From: Candidatus Fermentibacterota bacterium
GTDB taxonomy: Bacteria > Fermentibacterota > Fermentibacteria > Fermentibacterales > JCC-6
Assembly (NCBI GenBank): GCA_030607835.1
Contig: JAUWJE010000146.1
Location: forward strand, 1 to 5,623
Length of the DNA: 5,623 nucleotides
Reading direction: 5' to 3'
Shown here: positions 1-5,481 of the stretch, piece by piece
How the letters are laid out: each line of letters begins with the position of its first letter
Numbering within the stretch: position 1 is the stretch's first letter
The notes under the pieces: model-generated
Told to the model about the DNA's origin: nothing
Database searches by the model: none
The model's input: only the letters and a program-made list of their open reading frames with translations
Position numbers and translations under genes: made by a program

Positions 1-1668
1 AGCCCCCCTCTCCGCCAGACTCATAAGCACCCCCCCTTCCGAAGAAACGGCCAGAGGACTGCCGTCGTAGATAAGTGAGTAATCGGGATAGCTTGTTAGG
101 GAAGATTCAGTGGAAGAACACAAGTCAAACACATCAGTGGTTGAAAAAGCTGGAACTACGAACTCACCGCTAGGAACTATGTAAGAATCAATAACCTTAC
201 ACGCAAGCTTTGTTTCGTCCGGGGAAAATACTACTGACCTGTACTCGACTCTTCCTGAAGATAGCAACTCTCTCATAACATGCTCATTCAGGTCATATAT
301 CCAAAGCCCATTGTTCCGGCCCCACAAAGCAATGAAATTACCGTCTGGTGAAATCAGACAAGATATGTACGGTCCGAAATTGAACTCTTCCAAGTTCAAA
401 ATGGAATGAGACTGAGCGTCCCCCAGTGTAAACACAGCTTGCATGGCAATCATCTGCTTGACAAGCCAGCGGGTATGATCGTTCGACACGCTACACACCC
501 TGGGGCTATTATTGGGCAAGTTTACATCCTGCACCAGCTCTCCATCAGGCATGTAGGTTCTTATAGTAAATTGCCCCGTCCTGATTATCAATGATCCATC
601 ATCCGCAGGATACACCCATGCACTAGGTGAATAAGACTCAAACCCTTCCAGATATGATCTTTCCTCCAAAGCATCAATTTCGGGGAAAGGATCAAATTGA
701 GAAACCTGTTGAGACTCGATATCCACCATATACCACCTGTACAGGTATCTGTACTCGTATGGTTCTCTTACTATAATCACAGCCCGATTAGCTGATGGAG
801 AGAAATAGGCTCTGCATACAGATTCCGGCAAATCAATCTGAGTAAATCTCAATCTTGAGTTCATTGTGATGATCATGTCTTTGTATTGGGCCCATAGGAG
901 CCAATCCACACTATCGGGAAACGCAACACCTGCATCTATGCATCTGATTACTGCATCAGGATTCTTTGGATTGTAAACAAGATGAGTAATTGAGTAGCTG
1001 TCACTGCACCATTCATACATTTCGGTATCTGCCATTGCCACCGGATGTTCTGAGAAATCCAGATGCTCCAGTAACCGAAGTTCCTCTGACCAGGGTGGAG
1101 CAAAGTCTCCAGGCAGGTCAAGGTCTATCAAATTATCACGTACATCAGGACAATCCCTGAGGGTGACATGCTGCTCCGGCGTGCCTGGAAGACTCCAGTA
1201 AAAATCTCTGAATCCTGCGGGAGTTCTAACTCCGAAAACGGATTCATTCACTTTCCGGACTGGAAGACGGTTCAAACCCCTGACATTTCCATAAATAACA
1301 AAACCATTTGTTGAGAAATCTTCTTCAGAATTTATCCTGAAAAAAAGCTCATACTGATAATTCTCTACTAAATCATTCCAACTATCGTAACCACTATTAT
1401 GGGCATAATCCGCAAAGGTTGTATCGCCTGCTACAACTTCCACGGAGTCAGGAAACAGAGAAACGCTGTAGTAACCTGGAGAAAGTCCGGAAAAACAATA
1501 GACCCCGTTCGAATCAGCTTCCACTGTAATTCCACCTGGCTCAAGAGTAACTGAATACTCAAATTTCTGCTCGCCCCGGATCCAGTATCTACCAGAAATA
1601 CAGCCGGTATCTTCACCAGGTAAACCGATGATCGTACACACTAGAAATATTAAACCGATTTTCACCAT
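1..1668 (-). CDS. Exported protein with CarboxypepD_reg-like domain and beta-propeller-like repeats (partial, C-terminus off window)
   Basis: The minus-strand frame from ATG at 1668 is open for 556 codons to the left edge with no stop, so the C-terminus is missing. An ideal AGGAGG lies 5 bases before the ATG. The N-terminus (MVKIGLIFLVCTIIGL) looks like a short Sec signal peptide; no convincing lipobox precedes Cys11 or Cys23. Residues about 24-82 resemble a carboxypeptidase-regulatory-like beta-sandwich, with the hallmark D52-S-N-G-x-Y followed by FSGLSPGYYSV (59-69). From about residue 285 there are beta-propeller-like signatures: FSPSANRAVI (289-298), SPDGNFIALW (440-449) with a following WIYDL strand, and FSPDETKLA (from 481), as in TolB/PD40 or WD40-like repeats. 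Residues 90-280 are unassigned. Location is inferred to be periplasmic or extracellular. No catalytic motif is visible and the function is unknown. It is transcribed away from the non-coding stretch, in the same direction as the SGNH gene but 482 bases from it, so probably a separate unit. Confidence 0.82.
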   Translation of the reverse strand, partial: MVKIGLIFLVCTIIGLPGEDTGCISGRYWIRGEQKFEYSVTLEPGGITVEADSNGVYCFSGLSPGYYSVSLFPDSVEVVAGDTTFADYAHNSGYDSWNDLVENYQYELFFRINSEEDFSTNGFVIYGNVRGLNRLPVRKVNESVFGVRTPAGFRDFYWSLPGTPEQHVTLRDCPDVRDNLIDLDLPGDFAPPWSEELRLLEHLDFSEHPVAMADTEMYEWCSDSYSITHLVYNPKNPDAVIRCIDAGVAFPDSVDWLLWAQYKDMIITMNSRLRFTQIDLPESVCRAYFSPSANRAVIIVREPYEYRYLYRWYMVDIESQQVSQFDPFPEIDALEERSYLEGFESYSPSAWVYPADDGSLIIRTGQFTIRTYMPDGELVQDVNLPNNSPRVCSVSNDHTRWLVKQMIAMQAVFTLGDAQSHSILNLEEFNFGPYISCLISPDGNFIALWGRNNGLWIYDLNEHVMRELLSSGRVEYRSVVFSPDETKLACKVIDSYIVPSGEFVVPAFSTTDVFDLCSSTESSLTSYPDYSLIYDGSPLAVSSEGGVLMSLAERGA

Positions 1669-1673
1669 TGCTT

Positions 1674-1679
1674 CCTCCT
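1674..1679 (-). promoter_or_regulatory. Shine-Dalgarno site fixing the start of the exported propeller-like gene
   Basis: On the minus strand AGGAGG sits 5 bases before ATG 1668. The ATG is followed at once by a signal-peptide-like sequence, so this start is well supported. Confidence 0.8.
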
Positions 1680-1685
1680 ACAGTC

Positions 1686-1714
1686 AGTATACTTAATCTA
1701 TTTCTAGCAGTAAA
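1686..1714 (-). promoter_or_regulatory. Candidate sigma70-type promoter for the exported propeller-like gene
   Basis: On the minus strand TTTACT (1714-1709) is followed by a 17-base spacer and TATACT (1691-1686). The -10 matches TATAAT at five of six positions, the -35 matches TTGACA at four of six, and the spacing is optimal. The start point would fall near 1679, giving a leader of only about 11 bases that just includes the Shine-Dalgarno site. This is a pattern match only; such matches occur by chance in AT-rich sequence. Confidence 0.35.
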
Positions 1715-1895
1715 CAATGATAAAGCGAGGATCCTTTCTTAGGAATAGTACTGTTGAAACGATGAATTTGTTCGAAATACTACAGGCATATGAATGAGTG
1801 GAGATTACGTAGTTTTCTATCCAGTCTGGCATTATTAGCAGATTCGATCAAGATGGGGAATTCCTCTGAAACATCACAGAAGATCAAACATCTGC

Positions 1896-1910
1896 AAATA
1901 TGACATATTT
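1896..1910. repeat. AT-rich inverted repeat AAATATG-A-CATATTT
   Basis: A perfect 7-base inverted repeat around a single central base. It lies about 230 bases upstream of the exported propeller-like gene, next to a second inverted repeat at 1913-1926. It could be a protein-binding site. Short AT-rich palindromes are common by chance, so no function is claimed. Confidence 0.4.
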
Positions 1911-1912
1911 AT

Positions 1913-1926
1913 TGCACTATTGTGCA
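1913..1926. repeat. Small inverted repeat TGCAC-TATT-GTGCA
   Basis: A 5-base inverted repeat with a 4-base loop, three bases after the AT-rich palindrome ending at 1910. Seen directly; function unknown. Confidence 0.35.
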
Positions 1927-1962
1927 TAACCAATCGCCAAAAGTGTTCCAACTCTCAGACAG

Positions 1963-1974
1963 ATGGCGCGCCAT
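1963..1974. repeat. 12-bp perfect GC-rich palindrome ATGGCGCGCCAT
   Basis: A perfect 12-base palindrome containing GGCGCGCC. It stands out against AT-rich sequence to its left and opens the GC-structured block that runs to the tRNA remnant. It may be a protein-binding or recombination site, or chance. Confidence 0.4.
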
Positions 1975-1984
1975 GAATAGAGAT

Positions 1985-2004
1985 GCCTCCCCTTCTGGGG
2001 GGGC
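1985..2004. repeat. Strong GC stem-loop, 8 bp with a 4-base loop
   Basis: GCCTCCCC, loop TTCT, then GGGGGGGC: eight pairs, seven Watson-Crick and one T-G. Neither strand has a T-run after the stem, so it is a poor rho-independent terminator. It could act as a rho-type pause, a 3'-end stabiliser for the SGNH transcript read from the right, or part of a degraded structured RNA. Confidence 0.5.
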
Positions 2005-2074
2005 TTCACGTTTGTATGCTCCACGGATACTATGCCCCCGCATCTTCGAAACACCATGCCAGTTTCCTGGCTGA

Positions 2075-2098
2075 GAAAAACCGGGGTTCGATTCCCCG
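2075..2098 (-). terminator. Possible intrinsic terminator of the SGNH hydrolase gene, formed by the tRNA T-arm remnant
   Basis: Read on the minus strand, downstream of the SGNH stop at 2151, the T-arm becomes CGGGG, loop AATCGAA, CCCCG, followed by GGTTTTTC: a GC stem of 5 bp and then five T residues. The stem is short, so it would be weak, but place and orientation are right, about 50 bases after the stop. Confidence 0.4.
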
Positions 2099-2109
2099 TG
2101 GGAGCGCCA
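2082..2109 (+). tRNA. Orphan tRNA 3' end (T-arm, 3' acceptor strand, CCA); remnant, isotype unknown
   Basis: Bases 2082-2086 (CGGGG) pair with 2094-2098 (CCCCG) around the 7-base loop TTCGATT, which fits the T-loop consensus. Seven acceptor bases follow (TGGGAGC, 2099-2105), then a G discriminator at 2106 and CCA at 2107-2109, the exact order and spacing of a tRNA 3' end. No partner GCTCCCA, D-arm or anticodon arm lies upstream, so this is a fragment and not a working tRNA. Such orphan 3' ends are typical of integrase attachment sites, where the intact gene is rebuilt at the other end of the inserted element. With only the 3' half, the isotype cannot be named. Confidence 0.65.
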
Positions 2110-2150
2110 AGGTAATTTAGTAAATGCAAGTCCTGCACCAATTCTCTGGT

Positions 2151-3545
2151 TTATTGAAAAGAATAAGATATTTCATTCAGAAGAGGAGAATCTGCATCTG
2201 ATATCATTCTGATCAATTCTTCCGCAATCATCTCATTAGCTTTTGCACTTACATGTGCCCCGGAATAATCAAAATAGACTCCATCCTCAATTTTATCGAA
2301 GATAGTCCTGAAAGAGAAGTATCGAGTCGAATCAGTTATCGATTCTTCAAAAAGATCAAAGCTTGCCTCAAGTAACTCTTTGAATGCAGGATCTCCACCT
2401 GCAAGGAATGATTCATGCCCTCCTTCGTAGAATATGTGTTCCCGATCCGTAAGCGCTTTATCTCCTGTCCAAATAGTCGGGTGCCATATAAACAGACAGT
2501 CGAACTCGTAGAAATCGGCAAGTGCTTCGACAACACGGCAGTTTCCAAAATAGACGCTGACAACCTGTGAGGTCAACGTGTCAAAATTTATTCCCATTGT
2601 TCTGTAAGTTGGAATTTCAACAGTCTCCTGTGATAGTATTCCCTTAGATCGAAGCGAGGTAACAAGAAGCCATGTATTTGTTTTGGTGAGAATAATTTCC
2701 CAAAGAGGCATGATGCCAAGCGCTTCATCTGTTCCCTCAACCCTTCCAGCTATCGATTCCAGTGAATGATGAACGCCTGCAAGTCCGTTCTCATAAGCCC
2801 CCCAAACATCATTGAATCCATCATAGAATATCACAAGATCAGGGATATTTCCATTTCTGAGCTGCAGCATAAGCTCGATCACTTCCTGTGTAGTGGAATG
2901 ACCTGGTTGAGCAAGATTGAACACTGCGACAGGTTTATCAATCAACTCCGATAAGTCCCTCTGCAGGTATGCTGCGATTGTGCGTGAATCAGATACACCA
3001 GCACCCCACATCGCGGATCCTCCAAGCATTAATACACTGAACGCATCAGGATTGCGTGATGCTTCCGGAGTCAAACGAAAACCATCTTCATTGATCGTTA
3101 TCGAATCACAATTGATGATTGGGTTGGATCTCCATACAACAAAAGGTTCATAACGACCCAATACGACTATTTTCTCAACTTCATGTAGATGCCCCACTTC
3201 AATCTTTCGCGCCCTGATCCTGAATCTTTCCGAATCAATCAGCTTTACCAGAACAAGAGACAGAAGATCAAGTATGATCACCGCAATCACGATACTAAGG
3301 AGTATCTTTGCTGTACTCTCGTAGAATACAGGAAAGCGCCGGCCGAGAAGGCCAATAATTATCAGAATGACACCCGCTGCTGCAAATAATATCTGATTGC
3401 TGCTTAATCCTGAACTGGTGCTGAATCCCAGGATATTTGAGAACAGCGCAATCAGTACAAGCATACTGCCTAGTAGAATTACGGCTATTTTCAGGATTTT
3501 CACCGTTGAATCGCTCAGTTTGGTTTCTTTCATTATAATGCCCAT
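2151..3545 (-). CDS. Membrane-anchored SGNH/GDSL-family hydrolase
   Basis: Three hydrophobic segments lie at about residues 16-37, 51-68 and 80-101. The Arg/Lys-bearing loop after helix 2 suggests that loop is cytoplasmic and the catalytic domain faces the periplasm or outside. From about 168 comes an SGNH fold: block I GGSAMWGAG with nucleophile Ser177, block II Gly215 (NLAQPGHS), block III GFND with Asn245, and a C-terminal FDYSGAH with Asp426 and His431 followed by AKANEMIAEEL, typical of the last SGNH helix. Family members are esterases, lipases, deacetylases or acyltransferases; the substrate is not visible. Asp and His are five apart where DxxH is usual, so the acid is less sure. An in-frame TGA directly precedes ATG 3545. 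A second ATG at 3533 (residue 5) is an equal alternative, as neither has a clear Shine-Dalgarno site. It is divergent from the carbamoyltransferase. Confidence 0.88.
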   Translation of the reverse strand: MGIIMKETKLSDSTVKILKIAVILLGSMLVLIALFSNILGFSTSSGLSSNQILFAAAGVILIIIGLLGRRFPVFYESTAKILLSIVIAVIILDLLSLVLVKLIDSERFRIRARKIEVGHLHEVEKIVVLGRYEPFVVWRSNPIINCDSITINEDGFRLTPEASRNPDAFSVLMLGGSAMWGAGVSDSRTIAAYLQRDLSELIDKPVAVFNLAQPGHSTTQEVIELMLQLRNGNIPDLVIFYDGFNDVWGAYENGLAGVHHSLESIAGRVEGTDEALGIMPLWEIILTKTNTWLLVTSLRSKGILSQETVEIPTYRTMGINFDTLTSQVVSVYFGNCRVVEALADFYEFDCLFIWHPTIWTGDKALTDREHIFYEGGHESFLAGGDPAFKELLEASFDLFEESITDSTRYFSFRTIFDKIEDGVYFDYSGAHVSAKANEMIAEELIRMISDADSPLLNEISYSFQ

Positions 3546-3644
3546 TCAGTATTTGTATTCAGAAGAATCTGCTTCAATTAATCAGGTGAATTGATTGAAT
3601 TTAATCAACTTGATTTTGTTTCACAACTTTAGGGAGAAATTTAA
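3546..3644. promoter_or_regulatory. Divergent control region with TTGATT half-sites
   Basis: The 99 bases between the divergent SGNH and carbamoyltransferase genes must carry both promoters. TTGATT occurs at 3591-3596 and 3610-3615 and its complement AATCAA at 3603-3608, with a one-mismatch copy (AATCAG) at 3580-3585. The pair 3591-3608 is TTGATT-N6-AATCAA, 16 of 18 bases palindromic; 3604-3614 is ATCAA-C-TTGAT. This clustering suggests an operator acting on both genes. No convincing -35/-10 pair was found for either direction. Confidence 0.45.
3633..3636 (+). promoter_or_regulatory. Shine-Dalgarno site supporting an ATA start for the carbamoyltransferase
   Basis: GGAG within AGGGAGA lies 8 bases before ATA at 3645, an ordinary spacing. 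The first canonical start, GTG at 3702, has no purine-rich site upstream (GCTGCCTGCCTG). This site therefore argues for initiation at or very near 3645. Confidence 0.55.
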
Positions 3645-5468
3645 ATAGACGCCTGGATACTCGGAATTTCCGCTTTCTACCATGATTCAGCTGCCTGCCT
3701 GGTGCATAATGGCAGAATTGTAGCCGCGGCACAGGAAGAACGATTCACGAGAAAAAAGCACGACCACCGATTCCCTGAACATGCCATAAAATACTGTCTT
3801 GATGAAGGTGGTATAAATGCAGAGTCGCTCACTCACGTAGCTTTTTATGACAAACCGTTTCTCAAGTTCGAAAGACTCCTTGAGACATATCTTGCGTTTG
3901 CGCCATCCGGTCTGCCCTCTTTTCTGAAATCCATGCCCCTCTGGCTCAAGGAAAAGCTCTGGATGGGTGATCGTATCAGAAAAAACCTCGGAGAGTTCAA
4001 CGGAGAGCTGTTTTATCCGGAACATCATCAATCTCACTCCGCATCAGCATTCTTCCCGAGCCCCTTCAGAGAATCGGCCATCATAACAATGGATGGTGTC
4101 GGTGAATGGGCAACCGCATCATGGGGGATCGGTAAAAGCAATCATATAGAACTCATGCATGAGTTACACTTCCCGCATAGCCTGGGACTTCTGTACACAG
4201 CGTTTACATACTACACCGGATTCAGAGTTAACTCCGGAGAGTACAAGGTTATGGGACTGGCTCCATATGGTGAACCCCGTTTTGTACAGACAATTCTTGA
4301 TAACATCATGGACCTGAAAGAAGACGGCAGTTTCAGATTGAATATGAAGTATTTCAATTATTGCCAGGGACTGACCATGACTTCCAGAGCATTCCACAAA
4401 CTATTCGGCGGACCTCCCAGAACACCGGAGAATATCATTACTCAAAGGGATATGGATCTTGCTGCATCGGTGCAGGCTGTTGCGGAAGAGGTTATGCTGA
4501 GAACCGCTAAGCATGTAAAATCGGAAACTGGTCAGAGAAACCTCTGTATGGCAGGGGGAGTTTCACTTAACTGCGTTGCAAATGGAAAAATCCTGCGTGC
4601 CGGCCTTTTTGATGATATCTGGATTCAGCCTGCTGCGGGTGATGCGGGAGGCGCTCTTGGTGCAGCTCTTTTCGTATGGCATCAGGTTCTGGATAAAACC
4701 AGGGTTGCAGATGGAGTAAACGACAGCCAGAATGGATCCTACCTGGGACCACACTGGAGTGATGATGAGATCGAATCCTGGCTAGTGAATAGCGGATATC
4801 CGTATAGAAGGCTTGATGAAGAAAATATCATAGAAGAAGTAAGCGATGCAATCATTTCAGGTAAAGTTATTGGATGGTTTTCCGGAAGAATGGAATTTGG
4901 TCCAAGAGCTCTGGGGAACAGATCAATTATTGGAGATGCCAGAAGCACAGACATGCAATCATTAATGAACCTTAAGATCAAGTATCGGGAATCCTTCAGA
5001 CCCTTCGCGCCATCGGTTCTCAATGAAGTTGCAGAAGAGTACTTCGAGATCGATGTACCCAGCCCGTACATGCTTCTGGTTGCGCCTGTCCGCAAAAACC
5101 GCAGGAATAAGTTAACTGAAGAAGAACATCTTTTCGGGATGGAGAAACTGAAAATTCCCAGATCGGATATCCCTGCGGTCACTCATGTAGATTATTCCGC
5201 CCGTATTCAGACTGTAGACGGAAAGTACAACCCTAAATACCACAATCTTATATCAAGGTTCATGAACAAAACCGATTACGGAGTAATCATAAACACGAGT
5301 TTTAATGTAAGAGGTGAGCCTATCGTATGTTCACCGTACGATGCTTATCTCTGTTTCATGAGAACGGAAATGGATATGCTCGCTCTGGGTAATTGCCTGC
5401 TCCTCAAGGAAGAACAGCCTGAACTGACAGAGGAGAAGGACTGGAAAAAGGTATTCAAGCTTGACTGA
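3645..5468 (+). CDS. O-carbamoyltransferase, NodU/CmcH/TobZ family (probable ATA start)
   Basis: Transfers a carbamoyl group from carbamoyl phosphate, via carbamoyl-adenylate made with ATP, to a hydroxyl of an unknown acceptor. Numbered from ATA 3645 (607 aa, normal family length). The N-terminal Kae1-like domain starts with ILGISAFYHDSAACLV (5-20), including His13, the equivalent of TobZ catalytic His14. EERFTRKKHD follows, then the metal ligands His127 and His131 (HHQSH), Asp150 (TMDGVGE) and Asp333 (AAGDAGGALG). The spacing of the first three matches TobZ His114, His118 and Asp137. The C-terminal domain holds FGPRALGNRSI (418-428), KYREsFRPFAP (446-456) and NTSFNVRGEP (550-559). All key motifs are intact. 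TAA at 3642 blocks extension, and GTG 3702 (588 aa) would lose His13 and the first strand. It is closest in context to sxtI-type genes, as an SxtJ-like gene follows by 13 bases. Confidence 0.93.
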   Translation: MDAWILGISAFYHDSAACLVHNGRIVAAAQEERFTRKKHDHRFPEHAIKYCLDEGGINAESLTHVAFYDKPFLKFERLLETYLAFAPSGLPSFLKSMPLWLKEKLWMGDRIRKNLGEFNGELFYPEHHQSHSASAFFPSPFRESAIITMDGVGEWATASWGIGKSNHIELMHELHFPHSLGLLYTAFTYYTGFRVNSGEYKVMGLAPYGEPRFVQTILDNIMDLKEDGSFRLNMKYFNYCQGLTMTSRAFHKLFGGPPRTPENIITQRDMDLAASVQAVAEEVMLRTAKHVKSETGQRNLCMAGGVSLNCVANGKILRAGLFDDIWIQPAAGDAGGALGAALFVWHQVLDKTRVADGVNDSQNGSYLGPHWSDDEIESWLVNSGYPYRRLDEENIIEEVSDAIISGKVIGWFSGRMEFGPRALGNRSIIGDARSTDMQSLMNLKIKYRESFRPFAPSVLNEVAEEYFEIDVPSPYMLLVAPVRKNRRNKLTEEEHLFGMEKLKIPRSDIPAVTHVDYSARIQTVDGKYNPKYHNLISRFMNKTDYGVIINTSFNVRGEPIVCSPYDAYLCFMRTEMDMLALGNCLLLKEEQPELTEEKDWKKVFKLD

Positions 5469-5469
5469 T

Positions 5470-5473
5470 GGAG
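5470..5473 (+). promoter_or_regulatory. Shine-Dalgarno site of the SxtJ-like gene
   Basis: GGAG lies 8 bases before ATG 5482 and immediately after the carbamoyltransferase TGA (5466-5468). It picks 5482 over the ATG at 5468, whose frame stops after 11 codons. Confidence 0.6.
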
Positions 5474-5481
5474 ATATCGGT

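Larger units (their letters stand above)
1669..2150. other. Long non-coding stretch between the two minus-strand genes
   Basis: About 480 bases without a credible protein gene. The right side (about 1960-2110) is rich in GC structures and carries an orphan tRNA 3' end; the left side is AT-rich with small inverted repeats. The only longer open frame, on the minus strand at 1917-2141, reads through the tRNA-like sequence and gives GAPTGNRTPV, the familiar false translation of a tRNA T-arm and acceptor, so it is not called. No transposase, integrase or terminal inverted repeats are present. Confidence 0.75.

Noticed and set aside
1431..1616. Minus-strand 61-codon frame inside the exported propeller-like gene
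   Set aside because: Same strand but another frame than the well-supported coding frame from ATG 1668, which has a strong Shine-Dalgarno site and a signal peptide.
1985..2004. The GC hairpin as a rho-independent terminator
   Set aside because: No T-run follows the stem on either strand.
2018..2109. A complete class II tRNA or the 3' end of tmRNA
   Set aside because: T8, the D-arm and a recognisable anticodon stem are missing, and the 3' end does not resemble the usual tmRNA acceptor ending in CACCA.
1968..2109. GCGCCA direct repeat (1968-1973 and 2104-2109) as att repeats or target-site duplication
   Set aside because: Only six bases match and one copy lies inside a GC palindrome; too short to support a duplication.
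1917..2141. Minus-strand open frame of 74 codons with GAPTGNRTPV
   Set aside because: It reads antisense through the T-arm and acceptor of the tRNA remnant, a known source of false protein predictions, and has no Shine-Dalgarno site.
3546..3644. Sigma70 promoters in the divergent region
   Set aside because: Candidate -35 boxes such as TTGATT have no acceptable -10 at 16-18 bases in either direction; I could not choose one honestly.
3687..4037. Minus-strand 116-codon frame opposite the carbamoyltransferase
   Set aside because: It lies fully antisense to strongly conserved carbamoyltransferase motifs and resembles no family; a shadow frame.
4739..5182. Minus-strand 147-codon frame opposite the carbamoyltransferase C-terminal domain
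   Set aside because: Antisense to FGPRALGNRSI and FRPFAP motifs; low-complexity Ser-rich translation typical of a shadow.
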